Assembly: GCA_910578385.1 (NCBI GenBank)
Contig: CAJTQV010000007.1
Coordinates: forward strand, 62,001 to 126,000
Length of the DNA: 64,000 bases
Origin: an uncultured Muribaculaceae bacterium
GTDB lineage: Bacteria; Bacteroidota; Bacteroidia; Bacteroidales; Muribaculaceae
Reading direction: 5' to 3'
Position numbers and translations under genes: made by a program. Numbering within the stretch: the first letter of the stretch is position 1; each line of letters opens with the position of its first letter. Under the pieces are notes generated by a model. It was not told the DNA's origin. It was given only the letters and a program-made list of their open reading frames with translations, and searched no databases. This document shows, in pieces, positions 44,748-53,066 of this stretch.

Positions 44748-45980
44748 ATGAAAATCCTGATCGTTCACAACGAGTACGGGAAGTACAGCGGCGAGGAAGC
44801 CGTGGTCGACAAGATGGTCGGCATCTTCTCCGGGCTCGGTCATGAGGTGGCGCAGCTGCGCATGTCTACCGCCGGTGCACGCGAGTCACTCACAGGCAAG
44901 ATGCGCGGCTTCATATCAGGCATATGGTGTCCCTCGGGTGTACGCGCCATGCGCGAAGCCCTCCGCCGAGAGAAGCCCGACGTGGTCAACGTCCACAATC
45001 TATACCCCTTCATCTCCCCTGCAGCCCTACGCGAATGCCGCAAGGCCGGTGTACCGGTAATAATGACCATTCATAATTTCCGCCTGATTTGCCCTACAGG
45101 GCTCTTCATGCGCGACGGTGCCCCCTGCGAGCTTTGCCTGAATCGCGGCAACGAATGGGGTTGTGTCAAATATAACTGCGAGCACTCACTCCTCAAATCA
45201 GCAGGCTACGCCGCGCGCAACGCCGTGGCACGTCTCCGCCGTCATTACATGGACTGCGTTGACCTCTACGCCTGCATAACCGACTTCCAACGCCGCAAGC
45301 TCACCGAAGCCGGCTTCCCCGCCGACCGACTGCACCTCATCCCCAACTCCGTCGACCTCCCCGATGAAGTTACCGAAGAAATTACCGATGAAGTTACCGA
45401 TGCGACTGAGCGGGCTTGGCACGCAGGTTGTGCGGCGACCACCGTCGCGGAGTCACCGGAGCCTTACGTAGCCTTCTGCGGCCGTATCTCCCGCGAGAAA
45501 GGCATCGACCTCATCATCGAGGCTGCACGCCGCAATCCCGACATCCCTTTCCGTCTCGCAGGTGCCGTAGCAGACCCCAACCTCGTGGCCGACATTCCGG
45601 CCAACATCTCCCTCTCCGGCTACCTCACAGGCACAGCCCTCAACGACTTCTACCGCAACGCACGGTTCATGGTAATGGCCTCCCGATGGTACGAAGGCTT
45701 CCCGATGGCCATCCTCGAAGCCGCGCGTCATCACAAGGCCACCATAGGCCCCGACCACGGCGGCTTCACCGAAATAATCGGCACAGGCACCGAAAGCATC
45801 GGCTCCCTCTTCACCCCCGGCGACGCGGACACCCTCAGCCGCGAGATCCGCACCCTCTGGGACAATCCCGACCGCGCCAAAGCCCTCGGCGAGGCAGCCC
45901 ACACCAAACTCCGCACCCGATACTCCACCCCCGTCATCGCCCAAAAGTGGCAAAAACTCCTCTCCTCCATCAGAGGTTAG
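44748..45980 (+). CDS. Glycosyltransferase family 4 with inserted repeat segment
   Basis: 410-residue GT-B enzyme. The N-terminus MKILIVHNEYGKYSGEEAVV, a Cys-rich stretch (CELCLNRGNEWGCVKYNC) and the donor region YEGFPMAILEAARHHK with the EX7E pair are clear. The ATG at 44748 fits this start; the in-frame ATG at 44508 adds 80 unrelated residues. Between IPNSVDLP and PYVAFCGRISREKGID, where family members usually have a short linker, there is an extra stretch of about 35 residues. It consists of a tandem DEVTEEIT-type repeat (about 206-219) and a segment (221-235) encoded by a copy of the intergenic repeat family D. The insertion keeps the frame, so the protein is probably still functional. 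Confidence 0.88.
   Translation: MKILIVHNEYGKYSGEEAVVDKMVGIFSGLGHEVAQLRMSTAGARESLTGKMRGFISGIWCPSGVRAMREALRREKPDVVNVHNLYPFISPAALRECRKAGVPVIMTIHNFRLICPTGLFMRDGAPCELCLNRGNEWGCVKYNCEHSLLKSAGYAARNAVARLRRHYMDCVDLYACITDFQRRKLTEAGFPADRLHLIPNSVDLPDEVTEEITDEVTDATERAWHAGCAATTVAESPEPYVAFCGRISREKGIDLIIEAARRNPDIPFRLAGAVADPNLVADIPANISLSGYLTGTALNDFYRNARFMVMASRWYEGFPMAILEAARHHKATIGPDHGGFTEIIGTGTESIGSLFTPGDADTLSREIRTLWDNPDRAKALGEAAHTKLRTRYSTPVIAQKWQKLLSSIRG
45363..45404 (+). repeat. In-frame short tandem repeat in the GT4 gene
   Basis: Alternating 12-15 base units (GATGAAGTTACC and GAAGAAATTACC) encode Asp/Glu-Val/Ile-Thr repeats in the interdomain linker of the glycosyltransferase. Confidence 0.8.
45408..45450 (+). 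repeat. Hairpin repeat family D inside a coding sequence
   Basis: 43 bases matching the intergenic copy at 56294-56336 in 37 positions without gaps. Both contain the hairpin GCGAC-CACC-GTCGC. Here the copy lies in frame within the GT4 gene. Confidence 0.7.
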
Positions 45981-46092
45981 ATTTTAGGTGTTAGATATTA
46001 GGCATTAGAACCCAATCGAAGTTAGCCTCGTAACCAACCCCCTCTCTAAAACCTAAAGCCTAAATCCCCCTACTTTTACATCAATTTACCAC

Positions 46093-46131
46093 AAAAAGGC
46101 TTGATTTTTGCAAAAATCAAGCCTTTTTTTT
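46093..46131. terminator. Intrinsic terminator, usable in both directions
   Basis: Perfect 18-bp hairpin (46093-46110 with 46111-46128) ending in a run of eight T on the + strand and preceded by five A, which serve as a T-run on the other strand. It closes the transcript of the glycosyltransferase genes. Confidence 0.9.
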
Positions 46132-46151
46132 GTAGCTACAAAAAAAATCAC

Positions 46152-46160
46152 TAATTTTGC
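46152..46160 (+). promoter_or_regulatory. Promoter -7 element TAATTTTGC
   Basis: Exact TAnnTTTGC match, directly after the terminator and 56 bases ahead of the secreted protein gene. Confidence 0.65.
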
Positions 46161-46216
46161 CAACGCAGCCGTTCTAACCGACGACACTTACAACCTGACA
46201 CCAAAACACTTACCAT

Positions 46217-47284
46217 ATGAAGCCAACCCTCTTCCAAGCCATCATCGCCATCACCCTGCTGACGATTCTCGCCCCTTTCCACGGCAACGCCCAGTCCATA
46301 AGTCCCAACGAGAAAGAGGACTTCATAATAAGCTGTTCCAAAGCCAACTGGACAACCTCCGGCAGCCCGGCAACGAACACTTCCATTTATGAGTTGGCCA
46401 CTTCCAACAGTTCATACGGCGGAGTATTCTGGAACTTTAAAAACGGGGCATTCACAAACTCAAACTACATCCAGATCGGTGATCAATTATTCCAAGGTAC
46501 CTCAGCACTATATAACGAATCTCCTCTTCCTGCAACCATAGGCAGAATCATGATGCGCATAGAGGTCCCTACCAAATCTGACACTTCTAAACTCAAAAAT
46601 CTAAGACTTCTCGTTTCTTCTGATCAAGATTTCTCAAATGCTGAGGAAATCCTGACCGATGACCCCATTGAAAACAATTCCCAGCTTAATTTCGTAATCC
46701 CGGAACCTCAACCCAATAAATACTACAGATTGGAATTTGATGTTACATATTCAAATTCCTCCCGTATCTTCAGCATCGTAAACCTCACCTTCTACTCCCT
46801 CCGCTCCACCACCCCGGTTTTCGATTCAGAACCGGAGAACGGCCAATGCAGAATAGTCTCCGAATCAGGACCTCTCCACCTCATCGCAACCGAATACAAC
46901 TCCGACGGCACCGTCTTCAGAGACATCATAGAAGAAGACCGCCGTGCCCCGGCACGAACCGTCGCGCTCGATGACACCACCTGGACCAACAAAGTCGCCG
47001 AAGAAGGAGAAGAATTCTACGTCCCCCTCCCCACAGATTCCTCACACCTCCTCCACATACGGGCAAAATCGCAGAAATCCGACGGCTCTTTCTCCGACGA
47101 AATCTCAAAGATATACACTGCCGACGGAATCGAGACAGCCACTTCACCACTACAACTGTCCGACCATGTCACCCACGGCACACCCGTATATTACGACTTC
47201 ACCGGCCGCCGCCTCTCCTCACGTCCCGGCGGTCCACACATACAGATAATCAACAATCAGCCCTCAAAAATCATAACCCGCTGA
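46217..47284 (+). CDS. Secreted protein of unknown function with C-terminal sorting-like tail
   Basis: 355 residues. An N-terminal signal peptide (hydrophobic AIIAITLLTILA, cleavage near GNAQS) is followed by a beta-rich region of sandwich type, and the protein ends in a segment VYYDFTGRRLSSRPGG. This ending resembles the short conserved C-terminal modules of many Bacteroidales surface and secreted proteins (pattern VYDLxGRRV...GIYI). No enzymatic motif was recognised. It has its own promoter and lies between a terminator and a WecG/TagA gene, so its link with the polysaccharide locus is only positional. Confidence 0.7.
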   Translation: MKPTLFQAIIAITLLTILAPFHGNAQSISPNEKEDFIISCSKANWTTSGSPATNTSIYELATSNSSYGGVFWNFKNGAFTNSNYIQIGDQLFQGTSALYNESPLPATIGRIMMRIEVPTKSDTSKLKNLRLLVSSDQDFSNAEEILTDDPIENNSQLNFVIPEPQPNKYYRLEFDVTYSNSSRIFSIVNLTFYSLRSTTPVFDSEPENGQCRIVSESGPLHLIATEYNSDGTVFRDIIEEDRRAPARTVALDDTTWTNKVAEEGEEFYVPLPTDSSHLLHIRAKSQKSDGSFSDEISKIYTADGIETATSPLQLSDHVTHGTPVYYDFTGRRLSSRPGGPHIQIINNQPSKIITR

Positions 47285-47289
47285 CCAAA

Positions 47290-47307
47290 GCGCGACCACC
47301 GTTGCGC
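47290..47307 (+). repeat. Hairpin repeat family D, copy covering the wecG-like start
   Basis: GCGCGAC-CACC-GTTGCGC forms a seven-pair hairpin with one G-T pair. The only available start codon (TTG, 47302) of the following WecG/TagA gene lies in its right arm. Confidence 0.65.
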
Positions 47308-48093
47308 ACCCCGAAACAAGAACCAAAATTCCAACCAGATTTGAAAACCTATTTCAACATCCGTTACGAATTCGACCGACAGGCTGTCCTCAAAGCAATC
47401 GACAGCCGACTCTCACGCCCCGGCGCCGACTACATCTCAGTGGCCGACGGCGTTATACTCGAAACTGCAAACCGAGTACCCGAATACCTCGACGTAGTAA
47501 ACTCCGGAATGTTCGCAATCTGCGACTCAAGCTACGTGCCGATGTACATCCGCCTCATATATGGCGAGCACTACAGCCAGTACTGCGGAGCCCAGATCTT
47601 CCGCGACATCGTGTCCGCACGCCGGTACCGCATGATATTCCTCGGCACCCAGCAGGATATCCTCGACTCACTCCGCGAGAACATCTCCGCGTGGAACCCC
47701 GACGTAGCCGGCATGAAATTCGTCGAGCTGCCGTTCCGCACGGTCGAGCAGTTCGACTACCCCGCCATAGCCTCGCTCATCGAGCAAGACGGCGCAGACA
47801 TAATCTGGATTGCCCTCGGTGCCCCCAAACAGGAATACTTCATGCACCGGTTACGCCCACACCTCTCCCACGGCGTGATGATCGCAGTCGGAGCCGCCTT
47901 CAAATTCTACAGCGGTCTCGGCGAGAAACGCGCCCCCCGCTGGATGGTGCGCTCCCACATGGAATTCCTCTACCGAATCTCGCAGGAACCCAAGAAACAG
48001 ATCCGCCGCTGCACCCACATCGTAACCTCCCTCCCCTCGCTCCTCATCTCCGAATACCGACGTAAAAAATCGGCCTCCTCATCAACCCTGTAA
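47302..48093 (+). CDS. WecG/TagA/CpsF family glycosyltransferase
   Basis: 263-residue GT26-family enzyme that adds a sugar, often ManNAc or ManNAcA, to a lipid-linked intermediate. The catalytic Asp lies in SVADGVILETANR, and the family motif LGAPKQEYFMHR and the GVMIAVGAAFKFYSG glycine strand are present. The start is TTG at 47302, since no ATG occurs before the conserved region. Another non-ATG start cannot be excluded. The length is normal for the family. It probably transfers the second sugar of the repeat unit. The initiating phosphotransferase is not in the window. Confidence 0.88.
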   Translation: MRTPKQEPKFQPDLKTYFNIRYEFDRQAVLKAIDSRLSRPGADYISVADGVILETANRVPEYLDVVNSGMFAICDSSYVPMYIRLIYGEHYSQYCGAQIFRDIVSARRYRMIFLGTQQDILDSLRENISAWNPDVAGMKFVELPFRTVEQFDYPAIASLIEQDGADIIWIALGAPKQEYFMHRLRPHLSHGVMIAVGAAFKFYSGLGEKRAPRWMVRSHMEFLYRISQEPKKQIRRCTHIVTSLPSLLISEYRRKKSASSSTL

Positions 48094-48161
48094 ATAAATA
48101 CAACCTATCCGGGCCGGGAGATCCGTCAGCCACCGAACCTCCCGCAAGGCCCCCTGAAGAT

Positions 48162-49190
48162 ATGCACATAGTCGTCTTTCACCTGCTCAATGATTATTCG
48201 GGCAGTCCGAAAGTGTTGAGAAGCGTTATCGAACGCCTTCTTGCTGACGGAAATACCATTGACCTCCACACCTCACGAGGTGGACCTCTCGACGCAATCT
48301 CTTCTCCAGCTCTTGCGCGTCACGACATATCATACAGCTTCGACGGCCCGCGACTGCTGACCGCCGCACGCTACGTATGGTCTCAGCTCATATCATTCTT
48401 CGCAGCCCTGCGCTACACTTTCCGCCGCGATACCGAATTCTACATCAACACAATCCTCCCCGTAGGAGCAGCCCTCGCCGCACGCCTTACCGGCAAACGC
48501 GTGACCCTCCACTGCCACGAAGCCGTCATATCACGCGGAGGAATGTACCCGCTGTTGTCGCGAATCATGCTCCGGCTCGCCAACCGCGTGATATGCGTCT
48601 CCCGCTACCAGACCTCGCAGCTCCCGCAGTTGCCCGCAAAACTGAACATCCGCACCATCCCCAACACCCTCTCCCCCCGATTCGTCAACGCGCTCCGGCC
48701 CGACCCCGAAGCAGCATTCACCCGACGCCGTGTACTGATGCTCTGCTCGCTCAAGATCTACAAAGGGATCCCCGAATTCCTCCACATAGCCTCACTGCTC
48801 CCCGACATCAACTTCTCACTCGTCATCAACGACACGCGCCGGGCCATCGACATCTGGCTCCTCCGCAACGGCATAACACCCTCTCCTAACGTCACCATCC
48901 ACCCCTGTCAGGCAGAAGTCGCACCCTTCTACAACGAAGCCTCGATTGTGGTAAACCTCTCCAACCCCAGCCTGTTCATCGAGACCTTCGGAATGACAGC
49001 CCTTGAGGCACGCGCCTGCCAGCTGCCCGTCATCGTCCCCACCGTCGGCGGCATAGCCGAGCTCATAACCGACGGCATCGACGGCTACCACATCGACTGC
49101 CGCGACACCCGCCGCCTCACCCAAACCATCACCACCCTCCTCTCCGACCGCGACCTCTACCTCCGCCTCGCCCGCGGCTCCGCCAGTTAG
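48162..49190 (+). CDS. Glycosyltransferase family 4
   Basis: 342-residue GT-B enzyme, the last gene of the polysaccharide locus. The glycine/serine loop DYSGSPKVLRSVIE near the N-terminus and the donor site LFIETFGMTALEARACQLPVIVPTVGG with the EX7E pair (ETFGMTALE) are clear. The end (LARGSAS, stop at 49188) comes a few residues earlier than usual in the family. The last helix may be slightly truncated, with repeat-rich DNA beginning right after the stop. Donor and acceptor unknown. Confidence 0.88.
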   Translation: MHIVVFHLLNDYSGSPKVLRSVIERLLADGNTIDLHTSRGGPLDAISSPALARHDISYSFDGPRLLTAARYVWSQLISFFAALRYTFRRDTEFYINTILPVGAALAARLTGKRVTLHCHEAVISRGGMYPLLSRIMLRLANRVICVSRYQTSQLPQLPAKLNIRTIPNTLSPRFVNALRPDPEAAFTRRRVLMLCSLKIYKGIPEFLHIASLLPDINFSLVINDTRRAIDIWLLRNGITPSPNVTIHPCQAEVAPFYNEASIVVNLSNPSLFIETFGMTALEARACQLPVIVPTVGGIAELITDGIDGYHIDCRDTRRLTQTITTLLSDRDLYLRLARGSAS

Positions 49191-49247
49191 GAGAGCATGT
49201 CCAGTCACCCGTCCCGCACCATCCTCCCGCACCTCCGCCCCCGCGCA

Positions 49248-49329
49248 GTGTGAGGGCGGAAGCCCGAATCCTCCCGTCCGTCTCTCCCCCCAGCTTTTTT
49301 GTCCCAGTGTGAGGGCGGAAGCCCGAATC
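49248..49329 (+). repeat. Two copies of hairpin repeat family A
   Basis: Copies at 49248-49270 and 49307-49329, both in the same orientation as the other seven copies. They lie between the last polysaccharide gene and the ychF promoter. Confidence 0.85.
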
Positions 49330-49365
49330 TCCCATAAAAACCACCTATATATAAAAATTTTTTAG

Positions 49366-49374
49366 TAAATTTGT
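49366..49374 (+). promoter_or_regulatory. Promoter -7 element TAAATTTGT for ychF
   Basis: Matches TAnnTTTG, 47 bases ahead of the ychF start. Confidence 0.5.
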
Positions 49375-49421
49375 AATTCAAACACCTCTCCCCAACTTTT
49401 TGAACTCTTAAAAAACAACAT

Positions 49422-50525
49422 ATGGCATTAAAATGCGGTATTGTCGGCCTCCCCAACGTCGGAAAGTCGACTCTTTTCAACTGCCTTAGCAACGCCAAGG
49501 CACAGTCGGCCAATTTCCCCTTCTGCACCATCGAACCTAACGTCGGTGTCATATCCGTGCCCGACGACCGCCTCACACGCCTCGTCGAACTCTGCAACCC
49601 CCGCTCCGTAGTGCCTGCAACCGTCGAGATTGTCGACATCGCCGGCCTTGTCAAAGGCGCCTCCAAAGGTGAGGGCCTCGGCAACAAGTTCCTCGCCAAC
49701 ATCCGCGAGACCGACGCTATCCTCCACGTGCTCCGCTGCTTCGACGACGACAACATAACCCACGTCGACACAACCGTAGACCCCGTGCGCGACATGGAGG
49801 TCATAAACTACGAGCTCCAGATAAAAGACCTTGAGACCGTCGAGGCACGTCTCGCAAAAACCGAAAAAGCCGCCAAAGCCGGTGCCGACAAGACCGCCAA
49901 GATGCAACTCGGAGTCCTCCAGGCATACAAGGAAGCCCTCGAACAAGGCCGCCCCGCCCGCTCCGTGGAAATCGAAGGCAAAGAGGAACAGAAATTCGCC
50001 CGCGAGCTCTTCCTCCTCACCAACAAACCCGTAATGTACGTCTGCAACGTAGACGACTCAAGCGCCGTGTCAGGCAACGCATACGTCGATGCCGTCCGCA
50101 AGGCCATCGAAGGCGAAGGAGCACAGCTCCTCGTCGTCGCTGCCAAGACCGAAAGCGAGATTGCCGAACTCGAGACCTACGACGAACGCCGCGAGTTCCT
50201 TGAGGAAATGGGACTCGAAGAGAGCGGTGTCAACCGCCTCATCCGCGCCGCATACTCACTGCTCGACCTCCAGACATACTTCACCGCCGGTGCCGACGAA
50301 GTCCGCGCCTGGACATTCATGCGCGGCACAAAAGCTCCGCAGGCAGCCGGAATAATCCACACCGACTTCGAAAAAGGATTCATCCGCGCCGAAGTCATCA
50401 AATATGACGACTACGTCACACTCGGATCCGAAGCCGCCGTCAAAGAAGCCGGAAAAATGGGCGTCGAAGGCAAGGAATACGTCGTTCAGGACGGCGACGT
50501 GATGCACTTCCGCTTCAACGTCTAA
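49422..50525 (+). CDS. ychF: Redox-regulated ATPase YchF (Obg-like)
   Basis: 367-residue P-loop protein of the Obg/YchF group. G1 reads GLPNVGKSTLFN, G3 lies in IVDIAGLVKGASKGEGLG, and the G4 position reads NVDD instead of NKxD, which fits the known ATP rather than GTP preference of YchF. A coiled-coil insertion (about 130-190) and a C-terminal TGS domain (from about 280, FMRGTKAPQAAGIIHTDF) complete the protein. It associates with ribosomes and stress responses in other bacteria. The third-codon position is strongly C-rich, in line with the strand bias of this part of the window. Confidence 0.97.
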   Translation: MALKCGIVGLPNVGKSTLFNCLSNAKAQSANFPFCTIEPNVGVISVPDDRLTRLVELCNPRSVVPATVEIVDIAGLVKGASKGEGLGNKFLANIRETDAILHVLRCFDDDNITHVDTTVDPVRDMEVINYELQIKDLETVEARLAKTEKAAKAGADKTAKMQLGVLQAYKEALEQGRPARSVEIEGKEEQKFARELFLLTNKPVMYVCNVDDSSAVSGNAYVDAVRKAIEGEGAQLLVVAAKTESEIAELETYDERREFLEEMGLEESGVNRLIRAAYSLLDLQTYFTAGADEVRAWTFMRGTKAPQAAGIIHTDFEKGFIRAEVIKYDDYVTLGSEAAVKEAGKMGVEGKEYVVQDGDVMHFRFNV

Positions 50526-50599
50526 CCAAACCCCACATAAATACCAAAGAGAGACCGGAACCCATGTTCCGGCCTCCCCATAACCTGACTGAAATCACA

Positions 50600-51517
50600 A
50601 TGAAAGAAGTAATCGACAAAATAGACCGCAGTCTTATTGAAGCCGAACTGACGCCCGACCGTCTGCTCCGCCGCTCAAACAAAGGCGACAACGAGATCTA
50701 CGTTGTCGACGCCTTCAACGCACCAAACACCATGCGCGAGATAGGCCGCCTCCGCGAGATAGCCTTCCGCGACGCAGGTGGCGGAACAGGTCTCGAATGC
50801 GACATCGACGAATTCGACACCATGCAGCCCGTGCCATGCCGCCAGATGATAGTCTGGAACCCCGCCGACCGCGAGATAATCGGCGGCTACCGATTCATCC
50901 TCGGCGAGGACATACAGCTCCACGACGGCGTGCCACACATCGCCACCTCACACATGTTCCGCTTCTCCGAACGCTTCCTGAAAGAATACCTTCCCCACAC
51001 CATCGAGCTCGGACGCTCATTCGTGGTCGTCAACTACCAGAACACCGGCACACGACCCAACTCCATCTACGCCCTCGACAACCTCTGGGATGGCCTCGGA
51101 GCGCTCGTGCTGAAATACCCCCAGATCAAATACCTCTTCGGCAAAGTCACAATGTATCCCGAATACGGAGCCGAATGCCGCGACATGATCCTCGGCTTCA
51201 TGCACAAACACTTCCCCGACCGCGACAACCTCGTCACCCCCATAGAACAGCTCCCCACCGCGGCCCTCTCACCCGAGATACAGGCACGCTACAACGGAGC
51301 CGACTACAAAGAAGACTACCGCATCCTCAACCACTACATCCGCAGCCACGGCCGCAAGATACCCCCGTTGGTCAACGCCTACATGTCCCTCTCCCCCACC
51401 ATGCGCATGTTCGGCACAGCCATCAACCCCGAATTCGGCGACGTCGAAGAGTCAGGCATCTTCCTTGTCATCGACGAAATCTTCGACGACAAAAAAGCCC
51501 GCCACATGACCCTTTGA
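50600..51517 (+). CDS. GNAT-type N-acyltransferase, GlsB/OlsB-like
   Basis: 305-residue acyltransferase. The pattern around MREIGRLREIAFRDAGGGTG, VWNPADREIIGGYRFILGED and RFSERFLKEYLPHTIELGRSFV matches the family that forms the amide bond of ornithine and glycine lipids (OlsB; GlsB in Bacteroides). Such enzymes transfer a 3-hydroxyacyl chain from ACP to an amino acid at the inner membrane face. The ATG at 50600 gives a normal N-terminus; the ATG at 50564 adds 12 residues and is less likely. The O-acyltransferase partner (GlsA/OlsA) is not next to it in this window. The substrate amino acid is inferred from the family. Confidence 0.75.
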   Translation: MKEVIDKIDRSLIEAELTPDRLLRRSNKGDNEIYVVDAFNAPNTMREIGRLREIAFRDAGGGTGLECDIDEFDTMQPVPCRQMIVWNPADREIIGGYRFILGEDIQLHDGVPHIATSHMFRFSERFLKEYLPHTIELGRSFVVVNYQNTGTRPNSIYALDNLWDGLGALVLKYPQIKYLFGKVTMYPEYGAECRDMILGFMHKHFPDRDNLVTPIEQLPTAALSPEIQARYNGADYKEDYRILNHYIRSHGRKIPPLVNAYMSLSPTMRMFGTAINPEFGDVEESGIFLVIDEIFDDKKARHMTL

Positions 51518-51559
51518 CCCCCGTCCCCCCGTGGCGCAGTCCCCCGTCCCCGTGGCGCA

Positions 51560-51582
51560 GTGTGAGGGCGGAAGCCCGAATC
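51560..51582 (+). repeat. Hairpin repeat family A copy
   Basis: 23 bases identical to the family core, between the convergent GlsB-like gene and the small lipoprotein gene. Confidence 0.85.
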
Positions 51583-51606
51583 CCACGTCAAGCCTCCATC
51601 CCCCTT

Positions 51607-52077
51607 TTACCAAGGCGCATAGTTAATCCGGTCATACACATAAGTCTGCACCCGTCCCCCACTGGTCCGCCACTGCATCCAGAGCGTGTTGTTGCCATGC
51701 GTGAACCAATAATTCGTGGTCAGCGGACTGCTGTACTCATACTGTATATTGATCTGATAATTCGAAGTCCCCGTATTCGAGCCCTGGCACCAATACCTCA
51801 ACTGTTCACGCTCACGGTAACCATTATCCAGATAATAATAATAACCGTAACCATTCCCATTGAAATACAGATAATTCGCATCCGACTGATAAACCGGATC
51901 ACTATTATACTGCACCAGCATCCAATACCCGCCCAGACGCGAATCATTGAAAGTATCCCAACCCGTCGGAGGGCCGCCCCACCAGTCCCCGTCGGCATTG
52001 ATACAACTCGTCAGCCCCGTCACCGACAGAGCCACCACAGCCACAATCCCAGCCACCGTACGTAAAATCCTTTTCAT
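51607..52077 (-). CDS. Small putative lipoprotein
   Basis: 156 residues. The N-terminus is a lipoprotein signal: basic MKRILR, a hydrophobic stretch, then the lipobox LTSC with the lipidated Cys near residue 25. The mature part is rich in Tyr, Trp, Asn and Gly (YYYYLDNGYR, NTLWMQW) and looks like a compact beta-barrel or lipocalin-like fold of about 130 residues. Similar small Tyr/Trp-rich lipoproteins occur in Bacteroidales, but no function is known to me. Gene orientation is opposite to the flanking GlsB-like gene. Confidence 0.7.
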   Translation of the reverse strand: MKRILRTVAGIVAVVALSVTGLTSCINADGDWWGGPPTGWDTFNDSRLGGYWMLVQYNSDPVYQSDANYLYFNGNGYGYYYYLDNGYREREQLRYWCQGSNTGTSNYQINIQYEYSSPLTTNYWFTHGNNTLWMQWRTSGGRVQTYVYDRINYAPW

Positions 52078-52210
52078 AACAAAACCATTTATAATGAAAC
52101 CTCAGCTCTTCCAGCCAACTGCCAATCCCGCCGACTGAAAAAACCTCTTTAGAATCAAAACACCCCCCGCCCCAATAAGTTTACCACCTCAACCTTCTCC
52201 CCATCCTCCC

Positions 52211-52244
52211 TGTCGAGTGGGTCAAGCCTGCAGGCTTGACCTCC
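52211..52244. repeat. Hairpin repeat family B, copy 2
   Basis: Contains a 22-base perfect palindrome at 52220-52241 (GGTCAAGCC-TGCA-GGCTTGACC). It lies just after the stop of the cytidine deaminase gene and could act as its terminator. Confidence 0.75.
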
Positions 52245-52256
52245 TCCCCCACAAAA

Positions 52257-52736
52257 TCAAAACTCAGTAAAAGTCAACGGCAGCAGCGAACTCACCGACG
52301 GCAAGACATACACCCCCTCACGCCCATACAAAAGCACCTCCATAGGTCCATAAAGCTTCTCATACTCCACCAGCGCCTGACGGCACGCACCGCACGGACT
52401 GATCGGCTTCCCCTGGAACTCACCACCCGTCCACGCCGCCACAGCAATCTTCCGCATCCTCACACCCGGATACAGAGCCGATGCCTGAAAACAAGCCGTA
52501 CGCTCCGCGCACGTCCCCGACGGATAAGCCGCATTCTCCTGATTCGCCCCCAGCACAATCCTGCCATCCTCCATCCGGATAGCCGCCCCAACATGAAACT
52601 TCGAATAAGGCGCATAACTGTTACGCGTCATCCCCTTGGCAGCATCCACCAGCTCCCGGTCCTCCGCCGGCAGCTCATCATATCCGAACACCCTTACCTC
52701 CGTCTCAATCTTTTTTAACTCCATAACCTTTGCCAT
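52257..52736 (-). CDS. cdd: Cytidine deaminase
   Basis: 159-residue zinc enzyme that deaminates cytidine and deoxycytidine to the uridine forms in pyrimidine salvage. The active site is complete: FHVGAAIRM, the zinc ligand and catalytic Glu in TCAERTA, and the PCGACRQ cysteines. The start at 52736 (MAKVMELKK) is chosen; 52724 is possible, and the frame from 52775 extends into the spacer without family-like sequence. The length is slightly more than the small tetrameric type because of the N-terminal extension. The uridine kinase-like gene at 5.8 kb is the only other pyrimidine salvage gene in the window. Confidence 0.92.
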   Translation of the reverse strand: MAKVMELKKIETEVRVFGYDELPAEDRELVDAAKGMTRNSYAPYSKFHVGAAIRMEDGRIVLGANQENAAYPSGTCAERTACFQASALYPGVRMRKIAVAAWTGGEFQGKPISPCGACRQALVEYEKLYGPMEVLLYGREGVYVLPSVSSLLPLTFTEF

Positions 52737-52751
52737 TAAAATAATTTTATC

Positions 52752-52760
52752 TAACTTTGC
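52752..52760 (+). promoter_or_regulatory. Promoter -7 element TAACTTTGC
   Basis: Exact TAnnTTTGC on the + strand in the divergent spacer. It could serve the glucosaminidase gene through a 300-base leader made of repeats. Confidence 0.4.
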
Positions 52761-52810
52761 TCCCCCTCTCTCCAACCGCTCTCCTTTCCCCAGCCTCTCC
52801 CCCGCGCGCC

Positions 52811-52985
52811 CGGTTTTTGTCTCCAGCGCGCAAGCTTCAGCTGCGCTCCCCCTTTCTCTCCCCTCTCTTCCACCCGAGTCCGGTTTTTGCCTCAGCGCGC
52901 AAGCTTCAGCTGCGCTCCCCCTTTCTCTCCCCTCTTTCCTCCCCGAGCCCGGTTTTTGTCTCCGGCACGCAAGCTTCAGCTGCGC
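52811..52985 (+). repeat. Three tandem copies of hairpin repeat family C
   Basis: Units begin at 52811, 52881 and 52950 (about 70-base period). Each carries CGGTTTTTG followed by GCAAGCTTCAGCTGCGC, which folds as AGC-TTCA-GCT extended by GCGC/GCGC in two copies. Single copies recur at 55401 and 57687. Confidence 0.85.
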
Positions 52986-53006
52986 TCACATCTGCCTCCG
53001 AGGGCT

Positions 53007-53027
53007 GTGTGAGGGCGGAAGCCCGAA
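53007..53027 (+). repeat. Hairpin repeat family A copy
   Basis: 21 bases of the core directly after the family C cluster and 40 bases ahead of the glucosaminidase gene. Confidence 0.85.
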
Positions 53028-53066
53028 GAAAAATCCCCCTTTCCATAATAGACCCACCAATTACCC

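Noticed and set aside
50797..52065. 422-codon Arg/Pro/His-rich frame
   Set aside because: Overlaps the GlsB-like gene in another frame and the lipoprotein gene antisense; composition typical of a shadow in C-rich DNA.
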